This document shows, in pieces, positions 34,825 to 43,404 of a stretch of DNA of 45,224 nt (the stretch's first letter is position 1; each line of letters opens with the position of its first letter). Made by a program: the position numbers and the translations under genes. The notes under the pieces were generated by a model. The model saw only the letters and a list, made by a program, of their open reading frames with translations. It did not search any database and had not been told where the DNA came from. The DNA comes from Deltaproteobacteria bacterium. GTDB taxonomy: Bacteria; Desulfobacterota; B13-G15; RBG-16-54-18. Location of the stretch: contig JAFGNJ010000007.1 in assembly GCA_016927065.1 (NCBI GenBank), forward strand, positions 115,944 through 161,167, in the 5' to 3' direction.

Positions 34825-36918
34825 CTATTGCTCCTCTGTCTTGCGGATGCTGCACAAGAGGGTCCGGAGATTGGTGGCACCCATGGCCGGATCACACGCC
34901 TCCATTGAGTTATCGGTTAGCAGGTTGATGTTTGATTGATCCCACCCCAGGTCGTCCTTCTTTTCAGGAAACCACCACCCATGCTCGGCAGCGATCACCC
35001 CGTACGGCACCCGATCCGTCACTTTTACCCGCTGTCTACAGTTCCCCCGGGGAGAGGCGATCACGGTCTACTCGCCGTCCTGCAACCCCTTCTCCTCGGC
35101 TAAGTGGGGATTGATCTCCACGATGGGATCAGGGTGCCGCTGGCGCAGGGGCTCCACCATCCTGTTCTCGGAATGGAAAAAAGAGGGGATGCGCGCGCCG
35201 GTGATAAGGGTATAGGGGTAATCCTTCAGAAGCTCCGGCGTGGATCGGGGGCTTTCAGGCGGTTCCAGATAGCCGGGAAGAGGATCATACCCCAAGCGCC
35301 CAAAGAGGGTGGAAGAAAGCTCCACCTTTCTCGTGGGGGTGGAGAACCCACCTTGTAAATACTTTTTGAATGACTGCTCACCCCGCAGATACCCCTGCTG
35401 GCAGAACTCCTTCCAGCTCAGGCCGGAAGGTGAAAGGATATACGTGAGGGCATCCTGTACCGTGGACCACCAGTCCCGCTTATCCCCGACCCGCTTGCCC
35501 AATTCGTTTAAGATCTGGTAGTCGGACCAGCATTCCCCGATCTGCACCGCCTTCTGCCTGGGCATCACCAGGCCGTGACGCTTCCAGAGGTCTGCCACGT
35601 AGTCCACCTCCAGCCACGTAGCGGAGGGGAGGACGATGTCCGCCTCTTGGGCCGTGGGGGTAAGGAAGAAGTCCGCCGCCACCATAAAGTCGATCTTTTC
35701 TAAAGCGGCCTTTACCTCGCGGGCGTTTGCCCTGGTGATCAGGGGGTTGGTGCTCATAAGAAAGAGCCCCTTAACCGGATAGGGTTTTTCTTCCAAGATC
35801 GCCCCCCAGACCGCCTGGGGGTTGATCACCGCGATGAAGTCCGCAAGGCGGAACCGCTCCCCCCCCAGCCGCTTCTTTCGCTGCTCCGGGGAGAGGCGCT
35901 TGTGCAGGCCCAGCTCGCTCGTCTTTATCACCGGCGGCGGGTTGAAAAAAGCATTGCCTCCGGGGATATCCAAATTTCCCGTGATGGCCATGAGGGCGAT
36001 GAGGAGTCGGATGTTGTTGGTGCAGTTGATCCCCTGTTCGATAGCCACCCCCCAGTGGATGGCAGCGGGTGAGGTATGGGAGAAAAGCTCGGCTGCCTGT
36101 TCAATCTTTTGAGGCTCCAACCCCGTCACCTCCGCGGCCCAAGAGAGGGGATATTCCCGTGCCCGAGCGCAAAACTCCTCCCAGCCGTGGACATGCTCGG
36201 CGACGAACCTCTCATCGTACCACCCGTGGTCGATGATGGCGTTCAGCATTCCCCATGCCAGGGCCCCATCGGTCCCCGGCCGCAGGGGGAGCCAGCAATC
36301 GGCCCGTTTAGCCAGGGGGGTGCGGCGCGGGTCCACGGTGATGAGCTGGACACCTTCTCGAAGGCTATCTGCTAGATAAAAGCCCTTGTACTCATCGGGA
36401 TGGGAGACCAAGGGGTTGCACCCCCACACAACAACGCACTGTGGCTTCCCGGCATAATCGACCACCGGGAGGTTGCCGCACACCGCGATGCCGGTGACGA
36501 TGCGGGGTCCGTAACACATATGCCCCGCGGTGAGGACATTGGGGGTGCCGAAGAGATTGGCAAAGCGGTAAATGAAAGATTCGTTGTCCCGCCCCGTGCC
36601 GTAGCCAAGAACCAGGGCCTCCGCCCCCCATTGCTCCCTAATCTCCAGGAAGCGCTCGCTGATCTCATCCAGGGCCGCGTCCCAGCTGATCTTCTTCCAG
36701 CCATGAGCGGTCCGGCGCAGGGGGGTCGTGAGCCGGTCCGGATGATGGGCCAAAAAAGGCGCCTTTCTCCCCTTGATACACAGCCTGCCGTGATTGACAG
36801 GACCCTGGGGGTCCCCCCCTGTTACCTCGACCACCCTCCCCTCTTCAACCCGGACTAGGACCCCACACCCGCCGTGACATCCGCGGCACACACTTCTGAT
36901 TACTGTACCCTTAGCCAT
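34825..36918 (-). pseudogene. Molybdopterin oxidoreductase interrupted by an in-frame TAG
   Basis: A Mo/W-bis-MGD enzyme of about 697 codons, split by TAG at 35068-35070 after codon 616. The N-terminus has a [4Fe-4S] motif (CRGCHGGCGVLV then GRLCIKG). A candidate metal-ligand Cys lies in GHMCYGPR, which points to the thiosulfate/polysulfide reductase or acetylene hydratase-like branch. Downstream of the stop, in the same frame, SPRGNCRQRVKVTDRVPYG, AAEHGWWFPE and CDPAMGATNLRTLL complete the pterin-binding C-terminal domain. The stop takes the place of a residue that is usually Trp, so TGG to TAG is a likely cause. No membrane or electron-transfer partner gene is adjacent. AGGAG precedes the ATG. 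Confidence 0.82.
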
Positions 36919-37139
36919 CTTACTCCTCTTAAAAACTCGAATAATAAAAATTCACTCAACCAATACCTCTTTGACCAAGGGAAAAACCAGTCAGAAAAAT
37001 TCTTCTTACTTAAATTTGCGTAACTATCTTGCGCTATCTTATTTATCGAGAATCGTTGAAAAAGTGGAAAAAAAGTAAACGACTAATTATATTATACATG
37101 AAACAACGAAACAACAAAACTCGCAGAGAGGTATAGCCC

Positions 37140-38207
37140 ATGTCCAAGGTGATGCTTCATCCCGCAAGCTATGATAACGTCCGTCTGGCTGTGGACCGGG
37201 CCTTTGAGATCTTCCCCCTATCCACAAAGGGAAAAAAGGTCTTGATCAAACCCAACGTGCTCAGGTCGTCTGAACCAACAGAACATATCGTCACCAATCC
37301 CGCCGTGCTCCGCGCCGTGGTGGAAAAGGTGGAAACCATGCAGCCTGCCTCTCTCATCGTGGGGGACAACCCGGGTATCATAAGCTACGGTGCAAATGAG
37401 GAGGCCTTTAGAAAAACAGGGCTCTTAGAGGCAGCTCAGGGATACTATCAAAACATCGGCAATGATTCCGTCAAGGTTGATTTCAATCCCGACTTTATGC
37501 CCACCGTGAGCATCTCACAGGCCGTCATGGATGCCGATGTCATCATCAGCCTGCCGAAGTTCAAGACCCACGGTCTCACCGTCATCACCGGCGCGATCAA
37601 GAACAGTTACGGCCTTTTGCCCGGCGCCCAGAAGGCAAAGCTTCACCGGGCCGCGGGAAGCGCCGAACGCTTCCATGAGATGCTGGTGGACGTGTTTCAG
37701 ATCCGGGTCCCTGATCTCTTCATCGTGGACGCAATCGTCGGCATGGAGGGGAATGGCCCTGCCTCCCCCGACCTCAGAGAAATCGGCCTGATCCTGGCCT
37801 CTGACAACGCCGTGGCCTTGGATGCCGTTATCGCGACCATGATGGGGTGCGAACCGGGGAGGCTCAGATTTCTCCGGAAGGCAAAGGAAAAGGGGCTGGG
37901 GGATTACGACCTCAGTACAATTGAACTCATCGGGGAGCTGAAACGCATCCCCGACTTCAAGCTCCCGCCGTTAGGCGGCGAAGCGAATCTCCGCAATCAG
38001 GAATTACAGGAGGCGTTCCACAGTCGCACCATCGTGCGGCCGCACCCCAATCCTGATCTCTGCACCGGCTGCGGCACCTGCGTCGCCCAGTGTCCGGTAT
38101 CCGCCTTATCCATGACTGATGACCTCCCCCAGGTGGATGCCAGTACATGTATCGCCTGTTTTTGCTGCCAGGAGATCTGCCCTGAAAAGGCTATAACCTT
38201 GCAATAG
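37140..38207 (+). CDS. DUF362 protein with two [4Fe-4S] ferredoxin clusters
   Basis: A 355-residue protein. Residues 1-270 are a DUF362 domain (KKVLIKPNVL, VGDNPGIISYG, ISLPKFKTHGLTVITGAIKN). A C-terminal dicluster ferredoxin follows: CTGCGTCVAQCPVSALS and CIACFCCQEICPEKAI. Proteins of this architecture are common in strict anaerobes and are thought to take part in electron transfer or iron-sulfur chemistry; the reaction is unknown. GAGAGG lies eight bases before the ATG. It is divergent from the interrupted oxidoreductase, across a 221-base AT-rich gap in which I could not pick out a convincing promoter. Confidence 0.9.
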   Translation: MSKVMLHPASYDNVRLAVDRAFEIFPLSTKGKKVLIKPNVLRSSEPTEHIVTNPAVLRAVVEKVETMQPASLIVGDNPGIISYGANEEAFRKTGLLEAAQGYYQNIGNDSVKVDFNPDFMPTVSISQAVMDADVIISLPKFKTHGLTVITGAIKNSYGLLPGAQKAKLHRAAGSAERFHEMLVDVFQIRVPDLFIVDAIVGMEGNGPASPDLREIGLILASDNAVALDAVIATMMGCEPGRLRFLRKAKEKGLGDYDLSTIELIGELKRIPDFKLPPLGGEANLRNQELQEAFHSRTIVRPHPNPDLCTGCGTCVAQCPVSALSMTDDLPQVDASTCIACFCCQEICPEKAITLQ

Positions 38208-38232
38208 ATATCTCGGGTTTTTCGAAGTACGC

Positions 38233-38661
38233 CTAACTTCCCCCTTGTCGAGAGACAAGCGCATGGGCCCAATCCAGGATCGGCACCAACCGGGGCGCCA
38301 TCAAGGCGCGGGCCGCTTCATAATCCACCCACCGGTATTCTTGATGCTCCGGGTGCCCGAGTTCCGGACTGATGGGCAGAACGATCTCAGTCTGGTGGGT
38401 CTGAGCCACATAGTAGCGTGCTACCTTGCCGGGGCCGTACGGCGGGGTCTCACGAAAATCATGCCCCCAGGCGAAGATCAGGTCCGTAATGCCGGTCTCC
38501 TCTTCAACCTCACGCACGGCCGCTTGCAAAGGATCCTCTCCCTGCTCCACTATTCCCTTGGGGAAATCCCAATAGTGGTAGGCACGCAGGGCAAGGTATC
38601 GCCAGCGGGACTCCTCGCTTCTCACCACAACTACCCCGGCTGACAGGACCTTTGGTTCCAC
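38233..38661 (-). CDS. Nudix hydrolase
   Basis: A 142-residue protein with a complete Nudix box: G36-x5-E42-x7-R50-E51-x2-E54-E55-x-G57 in KGIVEQGEDPLQAAVREVEE. The DFPKG before the box and a WVDYEAARALM tail suggest a bis(5'-nucleosyl)-tetraphosphatase-like or general house-cleaning enzyme. The GTG at 38661 is preferred because GGAGAGG lies just upstream; an ATG at 38688 would overlap the HAD gene by 26 bases. The start is directly after the HAD stop, so the two are co-translated. Confidence 0.88.
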   Translation of the reverse strand: MEPKVLSAGVVVVRSEESRWRYLALRAYHYWDFPKGIVEQGEDPLQAAVREVEEETGITDLIFAWGHDFRETPPYGPGKVARYYVAQTHQTEIVLPISPELGHPEHQEYRWVDYEAARALMAPRLVPILDWAHALVSRQGGS

Positions 38662-38662
38662 C

Positions 38663-39289
38663 TCACCTCTCCATGATGGAATGACCAACTATAGACTCCA
38701 GGTCATCCACGCACTGATCTTCATTCTGAAACAGCACCGCCTTGATCCCCCGTGAACGCGCCCGCTCCACATTGCCCTGATCATCGTCCACAAACGCAAT
38801 GGCATGCGTTATCAGGCCGAGATCGAGCGCCACATCATCAAATATCGAAGGATCGCGTTTCCCCTTCCCCAGGTGATAACTATTGTAGACCCGGTCAAAC
38901 ATTCGGAAAAATTTGAGCTCCCCGTCAAGCCGATCGAGCCAATCGCTCTGGTCGCTGAGAATGGCGGTAGTATACCCCTGATTGCGCAGGGCGCGGACAA
39001 GGTCGAACATACGGGGGCGTAAGTGAAACCGCTCGGCAATGGCATCAAAGAGCGAGGACGCATCACCGGTAAGACCTGTTTTGTCGCAAAGGATGCGCCA
39101 AAATTCTTTAGCAGTTCCCCGCCCCACGATATAGCCGGATTCGTAGATCGCATCAGCGGCCGCCTGATGGACGGCCTGAGGATTAAGCCCTTGACGGCGA
39201 GCGAGATCAGCGAGCCCCTCGCGAAACCCTTCCGTTGCCAAGACACCGCCGAAGTCAAACAACACGGCACGAATAGAATTTGAACCCAT
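38663..39289 (-). CDS. HAD-superfamily hydrolase (HAD-IA, YihX-like)
   Basis: A 208-residue phosphatase-like protein. Motif I is VLFDFGGVLA, with nucleophile Asp12 and Gly at the usual second-Asp position, as in several HAD-IA proteins. Motif II is ILSDQSDW, motif III the Lys region HLGKGKRDPSIF, and motif IV FVDDDQGN. A helical cap lies between motifs I and II. The substrate is unknown, probably a small phosphate ester. The open frame extends to 39331, but MGSNSIRAVLFDFGG fits family starts better. Neither start has a clear ribosome-binding site. It is followed directly by the Nudix gene. Confidence 0.87.
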   Translation of the reverse strand: MGSNSIRAVLFDFGGVLATEGFREGLADLARRQGLNPQAVHQAAADAIYESGYIVGRGTAKEFWRILCDKTGLTGDASSLFDAIAERFHLRPRMFDLVRALRNQGYTTAILSDQSDWLDRLDGELKFFRMFDRVYNSYHLGKGKRDPSIFDDVALDLGLITHAIAFVDDDQGNVERARSRGIKAVLFQNEDQCVDDLESIVGHSIMER

Positions 39290-39483
39290 ACAAGTATTAT
39301 TAAAAGAAAACCCTACAAAGCGCAAGCACAATGGTCATTTTCGTTATGACAGTGACTAATAATTAAGGTAAAAATGCCACAGAGAAGGAGGACAGAAAAG
39401 CAGTTTCAAGGAGGGGTTACAATATGTGTGTTTTCGTGGGCTTCTTCTCAGTAAGCTCATAAGAGGGGGTATCTATTCCCCCC

Positions 39484-39951
39484 TCACCCACCGGCCGTCT
39501 GTGGAAAGGCGGTGTTTGAATAGAGATACTCCACCTTTTCTTTGTGTTTGAGTTCCTGGTTTGCCATCTTGAGCAAAAGGTCCTTTACCTCGCCGTCAGG
39601 ATGTATGTTCGCAAGATTCTTGTAAAAATTGTACGAATTGAGCTCTCTGTGGGCGGCGACGAGGTAGATGTCTTTCGCCTCCATGCCCTTTTCGATATCG
39701 GGTAGCTCCAGATACTGCGCTATCTCGTAGTCGATCACTGTATCCAGTTGTAATGCATCGGTACCATAGGTGCCGTGGAGATACTGCCGCAAGAACTCCT
39801 CATGCTTCGTTTCCTCCTCCGCGAGGAACAGAAGGGCATCCTTGGCAATGGTGTCTTCAACGAGATTATAGAGATCCAGGTAGAACTCATGGGCCTCCCT
39901 TTCCTTTTGCATTGCCGCTTCTATGACTGATCTAATGTTTCTATCCTCCAT
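39484..39951 (-). CDS. Rubrerythrin-like ferritin-family diiron protein
   Basis: A 155-residue four-helix protein with the diiron ligands of rubrerythrin: KEREAHEFY, AEEETKHEEF, AHRELNSYNFY and NQELKHKEKVEYLY. The C-terminal rubredoxin domain of classical rubrerythrin is missing. Such proteins reduce peroxide or store iron in anaerobes. GGAGAGG precedes the ATG by six bases. It follows the DUF4388 gene on the same strand with a 54-base gap. A GAGGGGG/CCCCCTC hairpin overlaps its stop but lacks a T-run. Confidence 0.87.
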   Translation of the reverse strand: MEDRNIRSVIEAAMQKEREAHEFYLDLYNLVEDTIAKDALLFLAEEETKHEEFLRQYLHGTYGTDALQLDTVIDYEIAQYLELPDIEKGMEAKDIYLVAAHRELNSYNFYKNLANIHPDGEVKDLLLKMANQELKHKEKVEYLYSNTAFPQTAGG

Positions 39952-40005
39952 TGTATACCTCTCCTAAGCTATTTTTTTCATCATACAACATGTCGTCATC
40001 ACCCC

Positions 40006-41187
40006 TTAGCTTTCTTTTTTGTTCTGAGTCTTATGGAGTAACTCTTCCAGAAACGTCTCAATCTCGTAGGCTGACCTTATCGTTTCGGTCGAAGCCCTCT
40101 GATATTCTTTAATGTAAGAAAGAACTTGTTCAATTTCATTCAGTGTGCGCTGAGTAATTTTCTCACCGAGGGTCCCGGCCTCTTTATTTATGATGTTTCG
40201 TAAAAAAGCTTTGCAACTCTGCATGAGCAGAGTGCGCCCTTGCTGACGGTCTTGGAATTCGTTAATGACTTCTAATAAAGCTTGCCAGTTGCTGGCAGCA
40301 TCCGTACCCACATCGAAATACTGAAGAAGATTTTGTTGTTCGTGTGACAACTGGGCTTTGCAGCCAGCGAATATCGTGAATACACTAGTTCCGAGCTCAG
40401 GTTCAAGGGATTTGTAAACGGCATGAAAAATATTATTAAAGATATTTATAATATCTATAAAGTTGACGACGTCGCTCTCTTCTTCCCAAGTCTTTTCTAT
40501 AAACCCGGACATCTCCAACGAGTAAATAATTTTATAGGTTACAAACTTAGCATAACCGCTGTCGTTGATCACCTGCTTCACCGTACGACTGCCATCCAAT
40601 AAGGAGAGAATACGCTTTTCGTTTTTAGTGAGTTTGGCTTTTTCCGCGTCTCCCATTTTTTCTGATCTCTTGAAAATTAACTGTTCGCTCGGAATTTCTT
40701 TTTTTATGATTGACCGCTCATCAATCCGCCGTGAGGCTTCCATGATAATGCCCATGGGATTCAAGGGGATAAACAGCTTTCCCTTAAGATCGATGGGAAT
40801 ATCCGTGTACTTGAAGTCTCCGGTTTCCCATAGAAAGAGATCGTATAAAATCTCCTCGGCCTGAAGGTGCAGGAGATCTTTCAAACTACTCCTCGAAATA
40901 TACCCTTGTTCCACTAAAAATCTACCCAATTGCTGATTTCTCTCTTCAGCTAATTGTAAGCATTCCTGGAGTTTTTCTTCCGAGATTACTTCCCTCGATC
41001 TCAAAAAATGACCCAAGCGGAATTCTTGTTGTGAACTCGTGGCATAAAAAATGAGGCCACTTTTTATAAAGATCGTAGCCGTCTTCCCCCCACCGCTTAT
41101 TCGCAGGACACCGGTTTTTTGATCAAAGGACAAAAATTGTAAGAGGTTGGCGATATTGAAGGTTTCAAGACTGCCGAAAAGTGGCAT
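40006..41187 (-). CDS. DUF4388 (PatA N-terminal-like) domain protein
   Basis: A 393-residue soluble protein. Residues 1-90 are DUF4388-like (LFGSLETFNIANLLQFLSFD, KTGVLRISGGGKTATIFIKS, GLIFYATSSQQEFRLG). A helical segment (EVISEEKLQECLQLAEERNQ, GRFLVEQGYISRSSLKDLLH) resembles the N-terminal domain of type II secretion or pilus ATPases. A middle winged-helix-like part (TVKQVINDSGYAKFVTYKII) and a long helical C-terminus without known family follow. Proteins of this kind act in gliding, polarity or two-component signalling in delta-proteobacteria; no partner gene is adjacent. It is the second DUF4388 protein in the window. Confidence 0.82.
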   Translation of the reverse strand: MPLFGSLETFNIANLLQFLSFDQKTGVLRISGGGKTATIFIKSGLIFYATSSQQEFRLGHFLRSREVISEEKLQECLQLAEERNQQLGRFLVEQGYISRSSLKDLLHLQAEEILYDLFLWETGDFKYTDIPIDLKGKLFIPLNPMGIIMEASRRIDERSIIKKEIPSEQLIFKRSEKMGDAEKAKLTKNEKRILSLLDGSRTVKQVINDSGYAKFVTYKIIYSLEMSGFIEKTWEEESDVVNFIDIINIFNNIFHAVYKSLEPELGTSVFTIFAGCKAQLSHEQQNLLQYFDVGTDAASNWQALLEVINEFQDRQQGRTLLMQSCKAFLRNIINKEAGTLGEKITQRTLNEIEQVLSYIKEYQRASTETIRSAYEIETFLEELLHKTQNKKES

Positions 41188-41433
41188 AGGAAAATAACCC
41201 TTTTATAATCCTATGATCCGCGATTGTACGTGATGACCACCAATCCGATTAAGCCTTCCCTGTATTGTTTGCTTTTTCAGCCCTGTCGTCCTAATGGCAA
41301 ACTTTATAGCATACTTTACTGTGGATGGACAGAGAGATTCATAATTCGGTTGATACCGGGAGAGTGACTATTTTTAGATCTGTGAAATATAGCCTATGTG
41401 GCAAGGAATCGCCGTGGCAGTTGTGCTCTTGGT

Positions 41434-42837
41434 TTACTCAGGCTTCACGTCCACCACCGGCTGCTCGATTACCCGCATGCCCTTCCACTTGCCACCCCGG
41501 AATCTAAGGTAGAATACAAATCCGAGTACGATGACATAACTGGCCCCAATGCCCCAGGCGATGGTCAGACCGCAACCAAGGATAACGATAGCTATATAGG
41601 CGGGTAGGACAAGGACGAGGGCCGAGATGATCAAGATCATAAACATGACAAAGCGGGTATCCCCCGCCCCCTTGATGGCCGAGGCGAAGATGATGTTCAT
41701 GGTATCAAAGACCGAGTAGACGGCCACGAACCTCAGCAGAATAACGGCCAGGTGGTAGATCTCGGCCATGCCTTCGGGATCTGCCTTTGCGGCAAAGGGG
41801 GCCACGAAGATGTTCGGAACCACGACGTAGGCCGCGGCAATAGTCACCATATAGAGAAAGGTCATGTGAAATCCGGAATAGGCGCTCCGCTGCGCGAGGG
41901 CGGGTTTGTTCGCACCCAGATACTGACCTACCAGCACCGATACGGCTATGCCGCAACCGATCATGGGCATAAAGGCCAGGGTATTGATATTGAAGGCGAT
42001 GTTCGTGGCCGCCAGGGCATTGGTTCCGAGCCGCCCTATCAGGAGGATAAAGACGGTAAAGCCCAACATATCCAAAAAGAACTGCAAGCCGGAAGGAAAT
42101 CCAAAGCGCAGGAGGCGCACAAAGAGCTCCCCCTCCGGCCTCCAGCCCTTGAGGGCATGGTATCGCTCGTTATAGACCTTCCTGGATATGAGTACGAGGT
42201 AGACGCAAAAGGAAAAGGTACCGGATATCACGGTGGCGATGGCCGCACCCTTGATGCCCAATTCTGGAAAACCCCACATGCCAAATATCAGGGCGTAATC
42301 CAAGACGAGGTTCACGATGGTCGCGCAGGTATTCACCCACATTACCGCCCAGGGCTTACCCCTCCCGGAGAAAAATCCCGAGAGAGCTGCAGACGCGACG
42401 AACGGGAACCCTCCAAAACAGAGGATTTGAAAGTACTGCACCTCATTGCGCTGCACCAGCGGATCATGCCCCACGAAGCTGAAGATGGCGTCTGCGAAGG
42501 GGATAAGGCAGATCTGAACGAGCCCCCCGATCAGCGCTATATACACCCCCTGCCAGAGGACAGGGCCTATGCGGCTGAACCGTTTTGCCCCATAGTACTG
42601 GGCGACAAAGGTGCTTACGTAGGTGGCCGTGCCGAGAAAGAAGCTCATGACGGCGAAGCTCAGCATACCCGCGGGCATGGCCGCCGCGATGGCCTCGGAG
42701 GAATACCAGGAGAGAAACATCCGGTCGACAAAGTGCTGGACAGACCAAGCCCCGGTGCTCAAAATAAGGGGGGTGGCGATAGCGAGGAGCTGCCGGTATC
42801 CTCCCTGAACCCTCCAGCGCTTTTTTAGAGCTTGCAT
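41434..42837 (-). CDS. MATE-family efflux transporter
   Basis: A 467-residue protein with about 12 membrane helices in two similar halves: ATPLILSTGAWSVQHFVDRM in the first and LRFGFPSGLQFFLDMLGFTV in the second. AATNIAFNINTLAFMPMIGCG, VGQYLGANKP and IFASAIKGAGDTRFVM are typical. MATE proteins export drugs and cationic metabolites using Na+ or H+. AAAGGAG lies four to five bases before the ATG. It stands alone; the 246-base gap towards the DUF4388 gene holds nothing clear. Confidence 0.92.
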   Translation of the reverse strand: MQALKKRWRVQGGYRQLLAIATPLILSTGAWSVQHFVDRMFLSWYSSEAIAAAMPAGMLSFAVMSFFLGTATYVSTFVAQYYGAKRFSRIGPVLWQGVYIALIGGLVQICLIPFADAIFSFVGHDPLVQRNEVQYFQILCFGGFPFVASAALSGFFSGRGKPWAVMWVNTCATIVNLVLDYALIFGMWGFPELGIKGAAIATVISGTFSFCVYLVLISRKVYNERYHALKGWRPEGELFVRLLRFGFPSGLQFFLDMLGFTVFILLIGRLGTNALAATNIAFNINTLAFMPMIGCGIAVSVLVGQYLGANKPALAQRSAYSGFHMTFLYMVTIAAAYVVVPNIFVAPFAAKADPEGMAEIYHLAVILLRFVAVYSVFDTMNIIFASAIKGAGDTRFVMFMILIISALVLVLPAYIAIVILGCGLTIAWGIGASYVIVLGFVFYLRFRGGKWKGMRVIEQPVVDVKPE

Positions 42838-43143
42838 GATCTCCTTTCCCCTTTCAAATGAAGTGGGCAGTATAAGGGAAAGTTGCGTGGATGTCGAGGG
42901 AAGAAAAGAATATTATTTTTAAAAGGCCAATAAAAAAACAGGATTCCAACTAGACAACTCACCTGCCCATCCTTAACTCCCAGAAATAGATCAAAGAAAG
43001 ACAAGATAGATTAAGAAGCAAAAAGGTGGTGAACGTCCCCTTTTACCCAGAGGTGCTTTCAGGTGTTGACATACGATACTCCTGTTTGCTAAAAACTAGA
43101 TAGAAAATAGCAGCAAAATGGGGGATAATAGAGCAAGGCAAAT
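42838..43143. other. Gap between MATE gene and selenoprotein locus
   Basis: No gene is seen. It is AT-rich and carries the MATE ribosome-binding site at its left end. A rightward promoter candidate and a 14-base palindrome lie near its right end; each is listed separately. Confidence 0.6.
43066..43095 (+). promoter_or_regulatory. Candidate promoter for the selenoprotein locus
   Basis: A perfect TTGACA (43066-43071) is followed after 18 bases by TAAAAA (43090-43095). The -10 is poor, but it is the only good -35 in the gap and points at the locus. Confidence 0.4.
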
Positions 43144-43149
43144 TTGCCT
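43136..43149. promoter_or_regulatory. Perfect 14-base palindrome
   Basis: AGGCAAATTTGCCT is a perfect palindrome about 45 bases downstream of the candidate promoter, in the leader of the selenoprotein locus. It would suit a dimeric repressor, but nothing identifies the protein. Confidence 0.35.
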
Positions 43150-43236
43150 GACAATCAATGGTTGGGCTCACAGCATATGCGAATAGGATACATTAGCGCA
43201 ATGACTCCTCAGCGCTCAAGAACGAAGGTACTTAAG

Positions 43237-43404
43237 ATGGCTGACGCATTCCTGTCGAAGGGCACCATTCGCCCCATGGGCGACCGGGTGCTGGTCAAGC
43301 CCCTGCAGAAGGAGAAGCAGGAACGGGGCGGGCTCATCAAGGGCAAGACGACCGAGAACGGCAAGGTGCTGCCCAATGGCATCAAGGGGGGCAACCGCAT
43401 CCTC
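43237..43404 (+). pseudogene. GroES-like fragment with an internal deletion
   Basis: From ATG 43237, the residues IRPMGDRVLVKPLQKEKQER match the start of GroES. Then KTTENGKVLPNGIKGGNRIL matches the later ENGKVLPLDVKVGDRILF region; the roughly 20 residues between them in GroES (the IPDTAKEKPQ part) are absent. GroES similarity ends at about 43404. Base use here is distinctly GC-rich (many GGC, CTG, AAG codons) compared with the AT-richer sequence just before and after, which suggests an inserted piece. It is in frame with the selenoprotein that follows. Confidence 0.6.

Noticed and set aside
35068..35070. Pyrrolysine read-through of the TAG in the oxidoreductase
   Set aside because: This enzyme family is not known to use pyrrolysine, no pyl genes are in the window, and a Trp codon mutation explains it more simply.
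39463..39485. GAGGGGG/CCCCCTC hairpin as terminator of the rubrerythrin gene
   Set aside because: On the minus strand it is followed by TTATGAG, without a T-run, and it overlaps the stop codon; evidence is too weak.
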